Positions 1-7,270 of a DNA stretch of 49,242 nucleotides are shown here, piece after piece. Position numbers and translations under genes: made by a program. The notes under the pieces were generated by a model that did not search any database, had not been told where the DNA came from, and saw only the letters and a program-made list of their open reading frames with translations. The stretch lies in contig JAAYIG010000158.1 in assembly GCA_012523595.1 (NCBI GenBank), positions 1 to 49,242 on the forward strand, in the 5' to 3' direction. The first letter of the stretch is position 1, and each line of letters begins with the position of its first letter. The DNA comes from Fibrobacter sp. (lineage in GTDB: Bacteria > Fibrobacterota > Chitinivibrionia > Chitinivibrionales > Chitinispirillaceae).

Positions 1-166
1 ATTCTTTATTTACACCAGGTATAACAATAATAGTTTTTTCGCATTAGTTTTGCTCAGCTTAACTATAAATTAAATGTCTGGGCCGGAGGGTGTCAAAGGG
101 GAAAAATTGCTTACTGGGAGAGGGTTTAAGACTTTCTTTAAAAAAGTAAAAATTATCTATGGCGCC

Positions 167-186
167 ATGCCTGTGAAAACAGGCAT
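167..186. repeat. REP-like hairpin
   Basis: A perfect 7-bp inverted repeat, ATGCCTG and CAGGCAT, around a TGAAAA loop, followed by CCAG. It resembles the widespread bacterial intergenic hairpins in which a CCTG stem meets CAGG. Similar hairpins occur at 430-447, 926-945 within the 16.9-kb gap (16926-16945), 16988-17004 and 41594-41610. Confidence 0.6.
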
Positions 187-341
187 CCAGATACAGGGTT
201 GTAGAAAAAAGATCTGGCGGTGGAAGTCTACCCACAGGCTTCAGCCCCAATGTAGCTTCTTAGCGAAGGCGGGTCTGTGTTGACGTAGTGCAGTGGACAG
301 CGGGAAACTGTTGCAAGTTGGGTTGGATTAGCTGGCTTCTT

Positions 342-378
342 AATCTTTACTGGTGGAAGAAGAAACGATAATTGTATA
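342..378 (+). repeat. 37-bp direct repeat, copy 1
   Basis: The sequence beginning AATCTTTACTGGTGGAAG and ending ATTGTATA recurs without mismatch at 1132-1168. The text after it (CGGAGTTTGAA against CGGATTTCTA) is still partly alike. The 790-bp spacing differs from the 546-bp period of the 302-bp units, so this is a separate or rearranged module. Confidence 0.8.
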
Positions 379-429
379 ACGGAGTTTGAACTGTGATTTC
401 GTGAGTAATTGCGTGAAAATATTTACAGA

Positions 430-447
430 TTCCTGCTTTTTCAGGAA
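430..447. repeat. REP-like hairpin
   Basis: TTCCTG and CAGGAA flank a CTTTTT loop. It belongs to the same CCTG/CAGG hairpin family as 167-186 and 41594-41610. Its T-rich loop could look like a terminator, but no gene ends nearby. Confidence 0.55.
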
Positions 448-776
448 ACATGTGGAACGTTCTGGCTCGTCCCCTCGTCCCCTCGCGAGAGATAAACTAA
501 GGGGGGCAGGGGAAAGAGTACCTAACGTGCCTGAAGGCGCCCTTGAGAACTATTTGAATTCTGAAACGTCAAATCTTGATAAATCCCAGAAAATAAAGTT
601 GTTTTCGTGGTATGCGACAAAACCATCAGGCTCTGTAATCCAGGTTGTGTGTTGAAATTCTTTACTGTAACCCAGATCAAAAACCAGGTATTTGCAAGGC
701 AGAATATCGGTGTCTATGTATAAGAGATAATTTGCATACTGATATTTTTTATTACAATAACAAACATGAAGCCATT

Positions 777-1078
777 TTCCACCCCGGAGATGAATTATGG
801 AATCAGGACCGCCCAAATCCCCATTGTTTGTATTGGATTTTCCTTTCTGGAATGTGGGTTTCTTTTCCTCGCCCGGATGAGTGGTGGAGTGAAGCCTTGA
901 TGACCTTCCAAAAGGTCAGTCCCCAATTTTTCCAGGGGTATGATCCAAATAATGGGTAGTGGAGGCAGGGGATCGGCTATAGCATGACCAGGTGGAAATG
1001 TTTGGGGTAAAAGTTATTCTGGCCCGTGTAAAATTCACCTCTGAGGAGAAATGGTGACTTAAGCGGTTAAGTCATAAA
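777..1078 (+). repeat. 302-bp degenerate repeat unit, copy 1
   Basis: The unit opens with an ACCCCGGAGATGAATTA palindrome half and closes with TTCACCTCTGAGGAGAA plus a GACTTAAGCGGTTAA tail. It matches 1324-1625 over most of its length: the block starting TATTGGATTTT, then GGAATGTGGGTTTC, then CCGGATGAGTG, with scattered substitutions. The middle (about 930-1020) is much less alike. Both copies are 302 bp between palindromes, as expected for a small mobile or amplified element that has since diverged. No transposase is encoded. Confidence 0.75.
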
Positions 1079-1095
1079 TTCACCCCGGAGGTGAA
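1079..1095. repeat. 17-bp near-perfect palindrome TTCACCCCGGAGGTGAA
   Basis: TTCACC and GGTGAA flank CCGGA. Close relatives sit at 777-794, 1324-1340, 1626-1642, 48911-48927 and 49088-49104. Copies with GATGAA instead of GGTGAA keep most of the symmetry. The palindrome marks the borders of the 302-bp units at the left end and starts the 177-bp duplication at the right end. Confidence 0.75.
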
Positions 1096-1131
1096 TTTCG
1101 GAAAGACGGCTCTGGATAAAAGAATCCTCTC

Positions 1132-1168
1132 AATCTTTACTGGTGGAAGAAGAAACGATAATTGTATA
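1132..1168 (+). repeat. 37-bp direct repeat, copy 2
   Basis: Identical to 342-378. It lies between the two 302-bp units, just after a copy of the 17-bp palindrome. Confidence 0.8.
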
Positions 1169-1323
1169 CCGGATTTCTATTTCGTTCTTGTGCAGCAGGA
1201 TGGAAAAGGGATCGTAACCTTGTGCTGTCGTACCCAAGGTTGTGGAGGAGAGCCGGACACGGTTCCTGCCATTTCCATATGCTCTTAAATGTTGGCTTCT
1301 GATTTAATCGGTTAAGTTATAAT

Positions 1324-1625
1324 TTCACCCCGGAGATGAATTAAGGAATCAGGACTGATCAAATCCTCATTTGTCTGTATTGGATTTTTCCTTTCAGGAA
1401 TGTGGGTTTCTTTCCCTCGTCCGGATGAGTGGGGGAGTGAAGCTTTGGTGGCCTCCCAAAAAAGCAAAAAAGTAGTCCGTCCCCTTTTCCGAAAAAATGG
1501 GACAGTGGAAGCAGTGTTCGGTTATGGGGATAATCAGGCGAAATCTGATGCAAAAAGTTTTTCTCGCCAGTGTTTAAAAATTCACCTCTGAGGAGAAATA
1601 ACGACTTAAGCGGTTAATTTAATAA
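1324..1625 (+). repeat. 302-bp degenerate repeat unit, copy 2
   Basis: Second copy of the 777-1078 unit, offset by 547 bp. It differs in the middle, where it holds AAAAAAGTAGTCCGTCCCC (1465-1484) that copy 1 lacks; copy 1 instead has a plain GGTCAGTCCCC. This suggests one small motif was inserted into, or lost from, the other repeat. It is followed directly by another palindrome at 1626-1642. Confidence 0.75.
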
Positions 1626-1919
1626 TTCACCCCGGAGATGAATTACGGAAAAACCGCCGGGCAAACCCTCCTCTTACCTATATATATGTATATGCATTTT
1701 CTATCGAGGAACCCGGATTAGGAGCTAAGCTTAAGCCCAAAAAAGAGTAAAAAAGTAGTCCGTCCCTTGCCGAACTCTTTCCATTTTTCCTCCCCGAACC
1801 CGGAATTATTCCCCCTCCTGGAGATTTGAATGCCTTATACCCTATGATTTCCATAAAAGTAAAAACATAGTCCGTCCCCTGGCAGGACAAAAAAGTAAAA
1901 AAGCAGTCCGTCCCTTTTT
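1465..1919 (+). repeat. Four copies of an A-run plus AGTCCGTCCC motif
   Basis: Copies lie near 1465-1484, 1746-1766, 1865-1880 and 1890-1917. Each is an A-rich run, then (A/C)(G/T)AGTCCGTCCC and a C/T tail. Another copy, in reverse orientation, is at 48722-48745 and one more at 49051-49074. I recall similar intergenic motifs in other phyla near REP-associated tyrosine transposases, but no such gene is in this window. Confidence 0.6.
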
Positions 1920-1939
1920 GCTCAAATTCACAAAAAACC

Positions 1940-1968
1940 TTGACATTCTCCCCATAATAAAGTATTCT
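1940..1968 (+). promoter_or_regulatory. Sigma70-like promoter of the dcw operon
   Basis: TTGACA at 1940-1945 is a perfect -35 box. Seventeen bases later TATTCT at 1963-1968 is an acceptable -10 box. Transcription would start around 1975, inside the first MraZ-type repeat. The position and spacing make this the likely main promoter for mraZ and the genes after it. Confidence 0.75.
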
Positions 1969-1970
1969 AA

Positions 1971-2004
1971 TGGGTAATTGTAGGTAATAGTGGGTAATTG
2001 TGGG
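1971..2004 (+). promoter_or_regulatory. MraZ operator: four TGGG-type repeats at 10-bp steps
   Basis: TGGG at 1971, TAGG at 1981, TGGG at 1991 and TGGG at 2001 are spaced exactly 10 bp apart, and the first three are followed by TAATTG or TAATAG. MraZ is known to bind TGGG direct repeats with a short spacer just upstream of its own gene. The repeats cover the likely transcription start and the ribosome site of mraZ, so binding would block initiation. The second copy is imperfect. Autoregulation is inferred from this layout. Confidence 0.85.
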
Positions 2005-2011
2005 GGAAATT

Positions 2012-2464
2012 ATGGGACAGTTCCACGGAAGGTTTGACTACTCCATCGACAATAAGGGGAGAGTCAACATTCCAGCGAAGTTCCGCAAATCGATGAGTCC
2101 GCAGGCCAACGAGACTTTTATTATTTGTCGTGCGCCCAATAACTGCCTGCGCGCATACCCCCGTGATCTGTGGGATGTCTACGAGGCAGAGCTTGCCTCC
2201 AGACCCGAAACACCCGAAACACTGAGACATAAAAGACTCCTCTACAATACACTATCCGAATCAACACTTGACGCTCAGGGAAGGATCACCCTGAGCCCTG
2301 CGCAAATGTCAATAGCTGGAATCACCAAGGATGTCTCTCTTGTGGGTCATGCCAATTACCTGGAGATCTGGGACACTGCCCGCTACGATGAGTACCTGGG
2401 TGCCGATGATGATTTCGACACAGTCTTCTTCCAGTCAGTCGAAAGCAGGTTACCGGCAAAATGA
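2012..2464 (+). CDS. mraZ: Transcriptional regulator MraZ
   Basis: About 150 residues with two SpoVT/AbrB-like halves, the MraZ arrangement. Each half has its signature: DNKGRVNIPAKFR near the N-terminus and DAQGRITLSPAQ in the second half. MraZ is a ring-forming DNA-binding repressor or activator of the division and cell wall cluster. A GTG at 2000 would give a protein four residues longer, but ATG at 2012 has GGGGGA at 2002-2007 just ahead of it and gives the usual N-terminus, so I chose it. It is the first gene of the operon, and its stop overlaps the rsmH start in ATGA. Four TGGG-type repeats lie upstream. Confidence 0.95.
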   Translation: MGQFHGRFDYSIDNKGRVNIPAKFRKSMSPQANETFIICRAPNNCLRAYPRDLWDVYEAELASRPETPETLRHKRLLYNTLSESTLDAQGRITLSPAQMSIAGITKDVSLVGHANYLEIWDTARYDEYLGADDDFDTVFFQSVESRLPAK

Positions 2465-3393
2465 ACAGAGAATTCTATCACGAACCTGTTCTGAGGGATG
2501 AAGTTACGGGGCTGCTTGTAACCAGAAAAGACGGCGTTTATGTGGATTGCACCATGGGCGGCGGAGGACACTTCAGGGCTCTGGCTGAGAAACTGGATTC
2601 CAATGCGACTCTTATCGGTATCGACCGCGACATAGATGCCGTAAACTGGAACAAGTCTCATGCTGTAAAGAGTGATGCCGCTCAGATTATCGAACAGGAG
2701 CGGTTCTCTCAATTCAACAAGGTGCTTGACAAGCATGACATTGGTGCTGTGGATGGATTCCTGCTCGACCTCGGGCTCTCATCTTTTCAGATCGACAGCA
2801 CCGAGCGCGGTTTCAGCTATATGCGCGACAGTGAACTTGACATGAGAATGAGTGCCGATGATGAAACCACCGCTGCCTCTCTTCTGGAAAGAATGAGTGA
2901 GGAGGAGCTTTCGGATATCCTTTCCCGCTATGGTGAGATAAGAAATCCCTCACGCATGGCCAGGGCTATCAAGTCCTGCCCGGAGCTCAAGACATCAAGC
3001 GATCTCCGTGAGTGTCTCAGCAGAGAGTACGGGCATCTCGATGTAAAGATAATCGCCAGGGTGTTTCAATCCCTGCGCATAGCTGTAAATGATGAGCTGG
3101 GTGAACTGAGGAGATTTCTGGACAAGGTGGTTGGTTTTCTCAGAGCCGGAGGACGGCTGGCTGTGATAGCATACCATTCGCTTGAGGACCGGATGGTCAA
3201 GGAGTTTATGAGAGAGCAGGAGCAGAGTTGCATTTGTCCGCCGGGTTTACCGGTGTGCAAATGTAATAAACCTGTACTGCTTAAGCGGATAACTAAAGGT
3301 GCTGTCAAACCCTCCGAGGAGGAGATCAGGAGAAATCCGCGTTCCCGCAGCGCCCGTCTCAGAGTCGCGGAAAGAACGGCGGTCGCATTATGA
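2461..3393 (+). CDS. rsmH: 16S rRNA (cytosine(1402)-N4)-methyltransferase RsmH
   Basis: 310 residues, the normal length for RsmH (MraW), which methylates C1402 of 16S rRNA with S-adenosylmethionine. The SAM-binding loop DCTMGGGGH lies at 29-37, LLDLGLSS at 101-108, the family block FQSLRIAVNDELGEL at 202-216 and the basic NPRSRSARLR at the C-terminus. A small cysteine cluster (C257, C259, C266, C268) is typical. The start overlaps mraZ by four bases (ATGA), implying translational coupling. It is the second gene in most dcw clusters. Confidence 0.97.
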   Translation: MNREFYHEPVLRDEVTGLLVTRKDGVYVDCTMGGGGHFRALAEKLDSNATLIGIDRDIDAVNWNKSHAVKSDAAQIIEQERFSQFNKVLDKHDIGAVDGFLLDLGLSSFQIDSTERGFSYMRDSELDMRMSADDETTAASLLERMSEEELSDILSRYGEIRNPSRMARAIKSCPELKTSSDLRECLSREYGHLDVKIIARVFQSLRIAVNDELGELRRFLDKVVGFLRAGGRLAVIAYHSLEDRMVKEFMREQEQSCICPPGLPVCKCNKPVLLKRITKGAVKPSEEEIRRNPRSRSARLRVAERTAVAL

Positions 3394-3413
3394 ATAAGCG
3401 AAAAGAGGAATCA

Positions 3414-3788
3414 ATGCTCAAACCAATTATCCGTTTCCGTTCCATGCTCCTCTGGGTAGCGATGCTCTCCATTATGATCTCCGGACCGCTTCTGGCAGTC
3501 TGGAAACAGGTGTATATCAATAATGCATCGATCCGGATGAGCGCAATGGCTGATTCCCTGGTTGTACTGAAAAAAGAGGAAGCTACATTGCGGCTTATGG
3601 TTCAAAGGTACTCCTCTACGGCGAGAATCGAGCAGTTTGCAAGAGAGGCACTGTCTTTAGAGTACCCGGTTTCAAAGCAGATTGTGATTGTAGGTACTCC
3701 TGAGAAGTCAAAGAATCTGAAAATTCTCTACAGTCCAAAGGAGCTTCTGGCGTTTCTGAAAAGGACTTTTTACGGGGACAAGGGCTGA
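3414..3788 (+). CDS. ftsL: Cell division protein FtsL
   Basis: A small single-pass membrane protein. A short cytoplasmic start is followed by one membrane helix (SMLLWVAMLSIMISGPLLAV) and then a periplasmic segment likely to form a coiled coil. This matches FtsL, which with FtsB and FtsQ activates septal peptidoglycan synthesis. The sequence itself is poorly conserved, so the call rests on size, topology and position between rsmH and ftsI. An upstream ATG at 3390 overlaps rsmH but has no clear ribosome site. ATG at 3414 has AGAGGA four bases before it, so I prefer it. The stop overlaps the ftsI start. Confidence 0.85.
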   Translation: MLKPIIRFRSMLLWVAMLSIMISGPLLAVWKQVYINNASIRMSAMADSLVVLKKEEATLRLMVQRYSSTARIEQFAREALSLEYPVSKQIVIVGTPEKSKNLKILYSPKELLAFLKRTFYGDKG

Positions 3789-5740
3789 TGAATCAGTTCA
3801 GGCTGCGCTTGTACTTTATCTCTGTACTGCTCTCTCTGGGCGGAGTTCTCATCATTGCACGCCTCTTTTCGATTCAGATTCTCGAAAGTAAAAGATACGC
3901 AGAGAGGAGCCGTGACCAGACCCAGCATCGCCATATCCTCACAGCCCAGCGGGGATCTATTCTTGACAGGCGAGGGGCAGCGCTCGCCTCCAGCATTGAA
4001 CATTCCATCTCGGTCAAGCCTGAAGTGCTGGGAGTGAATGCCTCAGGGCAGCGCCAGGCACGGGTAAAAAGGGTGTATCCCCTGGGGGACATCGCCGGGC
4101 CTCTTCTGGGTTATGTAGGCACCGACGGATACGGGCTTGGCGGGGTTGAATTTGCCTTTGATAATTTCCTTCGGGGCGAGGATGGATGGACAATACTGCA
4201 GAAGGATGGCAGAAACAAGAAGTACCGCAAAATCGGACTCCCGTCCAAGGAACCACGCAACGGTTACAACCTGATACTGTCAATTGACAGCGATATACAG
4301 AAGATAGTCCAGACTGTCCTGCGTCAGACTGTAAGCAACCTGAATGCGAAATCAGGGGTCTGCATTGTCATGGATCCTCACAGCGGCAGAGTCCTGGCGA
4401 TGGCAAACGAGCCTTCATTCAACCCCAATGTGCCGCTGCACTACTCTCTCGCACAGCGTCAGAACAGATGTATCAGCGCCAACTATGAGCCGGGTTCCAC
4501 ATTCAAACTGATCACCGCTGCCGCCGCTCTTCAGGAAAACATAAAGAAAGAAAGCGACATTATCTTCGGCAATAACGGTGCATTTCAGGTTTACGATCAG
4601 GTAATAAGGGATCATGTCCCATACGGTTACCTTACTTTCACAGATGCACTCGCGAAATCGAGCAATGTCTGTTTTGCCAAGATCGCCAATGATGTGGGCA
4701 ATGAGACTCTTTACAGGTACACCAGAGATTTCGGATTCGGGACAAAGACCGGAATAGACCTTCCCGGTGAGGAGAGCGGCATTGTTCATCCTGTGCGGTC
4801 CTGGTCAGGGCGTACCAGGGTCACGATGGCTATCGGGCAGGAGATTATGGTGACTTTTCAGCAGATGGTACTTCCTTTCGCTGCTGTGGCAAATGGTGGA
4901 ATTCTTGTAACCCCCAGAATTTACGAAAGAATAGAGAGCAGAAACGGGGAGATTATTGACAGCGCGGAATACAGGCCTGTTCGGCGTATTCTCTCCGAGG
5001 ATGTGGCATCGAGACTCAGAGTAATGCTTAGGAAAGTTGTTGACGAGGGGACAGGAAAGAACGCCGCCATTGAAGGGGTTTCGGTTGCGGGCAAAACAGG
5101 AACCGCACAGAAACCGGATTCCGGCACCTATTCCCAGATCCGTTCATGGTCTTCGTTTATCGGGTTTGTTCCTGCGGAAAACCCGGTTCTTCTCTGCGGT
5201 GTGATGATCGATGAGCCGGCCAGAGGAGAGATGGGCGGAGTGGCTGCAGCGCCTGCATTCCGCAAGATGATGTCTCAGATCATAAGTCATCCTGAGCTTG
5301 AGTTTGCACAGAAGATTCTCAGGAAAAACAAGGCTGAGCCGGAGCAGAAGAAGCAGGACAAAAAGGAAACAGTCGTTCCTTTTCTCTGCGGGCTTGACAG
5401 GAAGAGAGCTGAACAGTTGGCTGATTCAGCGGGGATACGCTGCAGGTTAAGCGGCAATGGCTCCAAGGTCACCTACCAGATCCCGTCACCAGGAACAGTG
5501 CTCAGGAGCGGATCTGAGGTGGTTCTCTATTTTGATCTTCCTGAGAGCAGGCCGGGTGTTAAGGTTGAGGTGCCATCATGCGTGGGTAAAGACCTGCGTG
5601 ATGCGATTAACATGGTGAATCTTCGCGGGCTCAAGCCGTTTGCTGTAGGTGCTGGAACGGTTCGCAGGCAGAATCCTGCTCAAGGCCTGCATGTCAAATC
5701 GGCGGAGGTTTGTACGCTGTTTTGTTCGTTTGAGGGTTAA
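3788..5740 (+). CDS. ftsI: Septal peptidoglycan transpeptidase (FtsI/PBP3 family) with two PASTA domains
   Basis: A class B penicillin-binding protein of 650 residues. An N-terminal membrane anchor (about 9-30) is followed by the dimerisation domain and then the transpeptidase domain. Its active-site motifs are STFK at 237-240, SSN at 291-293 and KTGTAQ at 436-441. Two PASTA domains follow, about 529-582 and 593-648, after a charged linker. It cross-links septal peptidoglycan together with FtsW. PASTA tails are usual in Gram-positive SpoVD/PBP2x and in some FCB-group FtsI proteins, but absent from E. coli FtsI. The start overlaps ftsL (TGATG). Confidence 0.95.
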   Translation: MNQFRLRLYFISVLLSLGGVLIIARLFSIQILESKRYAERSRDQTQHRHILTAQRGSILDRRGAALASSIEHSISVKPEVLGVNASGQRQARVKRVYPLGDIAGPLLGYVGTDGYGLGGVEFAFDNFLRGEDGWTILQKDGRNKKYRKIGLPSKEPRNGYNLILSIDSDIQKIVQTVLRQTVSNLNAKSGVCIVMDPHSGRVLAMANEPSFNPNVPLHYSLAQRQNRCISANYEPGSTFKLITAAAALQENIKKESDIIFGNNGAFQVYDQVIRDHVPYGYLTFTDALAKSSNVCFAKIANDVGNETLYRYTRDFGFGTKTGIDLPGEESGIVHPVRSWSGRTRVTMAIGQEIMVTFQQMVLPFAAVANGGILVTPRIYERIESRNGEIIDSAEYRPVRRILSEDVASRLRVMLRKVVDEGTGKNAAIEGVSVAGKTGTAQKPDSGTYSQIRSWSSFIGFVPAENPVLLCGVMIDEPARGEMGGVAAAPAFRKMMSQIISHPELEFAQKILRKNKAEPEQKKQDKKETVVPFLCGLDRKRAEQLADSAGIRCRLSGNGSKVTYQIPSPGTVLRSGSEVVLYFDLPESRPGVKVEVPSCVGKDLRDAINMVNLRGLKPFAVGAGTVRRQNPAQGLHVKSAEVCTLFCSFEG

Positions 5741-5744
5741 TGTG

Positions 5745-5798
5745 ATGAATAAGATAGATGCCGCTACGAAATTAAGAGAGCTGAATGGATTTTACTGA
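5745..5798 (+). CDS. 17-codon ORF coupled to murE (possible leader or coupling ORF)
   Basis: Between ftsI and murE, an ATG at 5745 opens a reading frame MNKIDAATKLRELNGFY that stops with TGA at 5796-5798, overlapping the murE ATG as TGATG. GAGGG at 5732-5736 is a plausible ribosome site eight bases ahead, whereas murE has only a weak one of its own. The peptide may be translated only to deliver ribosomes to murE. Its sequence resembles nothing I know. The frame could also be chance or the remnant of an N-terminus. Confidence 0.35.
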   Translation: MNKIDAATKLRELNGFY

Positions 5799-7270
5799 TG
5801 CGGTTAAATGAATTACTCAAGAGATCTGCACTGCAGGTGATTGACAGATCGGGAGAGGCCGATCCGGAGATCCTGGATATCTGTTATGATTCCAGGAAAG
5901 CCGGACCCGCATCGCTTTTTGTTTCCATTCCCGGTACCCGTCTTGACGGTGATTTGTTTATCGCCGATGCGCTCTCCAGGGGTGCTGCCGCTGTGATTTC
6001 TGAGAAGCTCCATCCGGGTCTGGCTGTGCCATGTATAAAGAGTGTCAATTTAAGATCATCACTTGGTAAACTTGGAGCGGCTCTGTGGGAAGTGGACTTT
6101 TCCGGGATGATCTGTGTTGGGATCACCGGTACAAACGGAAAGACAACAACAGCTCATCTTTACGAACAGCTCCTCTGCCAGAGGATTCCATCAGAACAGA
6201 TCTGGATGTTCGGCACAGTGGATTTTCATCTTGGGGGAAAACGGATCCCTGCCAGCCATACGACACCAGAAGCACTCGATATTCTCAGATGGATCGGGGA
6301 ATCGGAGCGCAGGCCATCCGGGCTTGTTATGGAGGTTTCATCGCACTCTCTTTCCCTAGACAGGATCGGAGGGCTTCTTTACAATACCGCGGTCTGGACC
6401 AATCTCACACAGGATCACCTCGATTTTCATCATGACATGGAATCCTATTATCAGTCAAAAAAGCGCCTTTTTACAGACTATATGGTTTCCGGAGCACCGG
6501 CTGTAATCAATATCGATGATGCCTGGGGTGCGCGTCTGGCGGAAGAACTGACAGGTGCCAATTGCGTGACTTACGGCCGTAATGAAAAAGCACGGGTCAG
6601 AATCGTTTCCTGGGACTGTGACTGGAGCGGCTGCAGGGTGGAAATCGAGGAGAACGGCAGCAGAGTCACATTCAGTTCTGCTCTGAAGGGCTTTTTCAAC
6701 ATTTACAACATGGCATCGATGATTGCCGGGGCACGCGCGATGGGTTTTACTGATGAGCAGATCCAAAGTGCGTTTGACAATGTGAAGACAGTACCCGGAA
6801 GAATGGACAGGGTAGATGCTGATGTTCCTTTTTCGGTAGTAATCGACTATGCGCATACTCCCGATGCTCTGGAGAATGTTCTTAAAGCAGCCCGTCCTCT
6901 CACTAAGGGGAGACTGATATGTGTTTTTGGATGTGGTGGAGACAGGGACAGGACAAAGCGTCCGATTATGGGCAGGATAGTATCGGAAAACAGTGATGAG
7001 GCAATAGTGACATCGGATAATCCCCGCACGGAGAAACCTCAGGCGATAATAGATCAGATCCTCGATGGTATACCTCTGGATTTTCCACACATGGTCTGCA
7101 CAGAAAGACGCTCTGCCATAAAGCAGGCACTCTCTATTGCCAGGGAGGGTGATTGTGTGATTATTGCGGGAAAAGGACATGAGAACTATCAGGAAATTAA
7201 CGGCGTAAAGCACCATTTTGACGACAGAGAAGTTGTAATGGAGCTGCTTGCGCATGGAGATAAAAATTGA
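5798..7270 (+). CDS. murE: UDP-MurNAc-tripeptide ligase MurE, meso-DAP type
   Basis: 490 residues, the full MurE length. It adds the third amino acid to UDP-MurNAc-L-Ala-D-Glu using ATP. The P-loop GTNGKTTT lies at 111-118, the central-domain SHTTPE at 153-158, the likely carbamylated lysine in SKKRLF near 221 and the AGKGHE motif near 457. DNPR at 407-410 is the known signature for meso-diaminopimelate, so the wall is DAP-type. The start is preceded by a 17-codon ORF ending in TGATG. The 3' end overlaps murF. Confidence 0.97.
   Translation: MRLNELLKRSALQVIDRSGEADPEILDICYDSRKAGPASLFVSIPGTRLDGDLFIADALSRGAAAVISEKLHPGLAVPCIKSVNLRSSLGKLGAALWEVDFSGMICVGITGTNGKTTTAHLYEQLLCQRIPSEQIWMFGTVDFHLGGKRIPASHTTPEALDILRWIGESERRPSGLVMEVSSHSLSLDRIGGLLYNTAVWTNLTQDHLDFHHDMESYYQSKKRLFTDYMVSGAPAVINIDDAWGARLAEELTGANCVTYGRNEKARVRIVSWDCDWSGCRVEIEENGSRVTFSSALKGFFNIYNMASMIAGARAMGFTDEQIQSAFDNVKTVPGRMDRVDADVPFSVVIDYAHTPDALENVLKAARPLTKGRLICVFGCGGDRDRTKRPIMGRIVSENSDEAIVTSDNPRTEKPQAIIDQILDGIPLDFPHMVCTERRSAIKQALSIAREGDCVIIAGKGHENYQEINGVKHHFDDREVVMELLAHGDKN

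Larger units (their letters stand above)
1..1939. other. Gene-free, repeat-rich island upstream of the dcw operon
   Basis: No open reading frame here looks like a real gene: all are short, start without a ribosome site, and run across repeats. The stretch is built from degenerate repeats: two 302-bp units, a 37-bp pair, copies of a 17-bp palindrome, small REP-like hairpins and four copies of AGTCCGTCCC preceded by A-rich runs. I see no tRNA, rRNA or CRISPR structure. It looks like a graveyard of small non-autonomous elements. The same palindrome and motif return at the right end of the window. Confidence 0.75.

Noticed and set aside
550-816. An 88-residue minus-strand ORF with some coding-like composition
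   Set aside because: It runs into the repeat palindrome at its start, has no ribosome site and no recognisable domain. I could not decide whether it is a gene remnant, so it is not listed as a gene.
645-959. A 104-residue plus-strand ORF
   Set aside because: It is formed by the repeat unit and its flank, has no ribosome site and no domain, and the equivalent frame in the second unit is broken.
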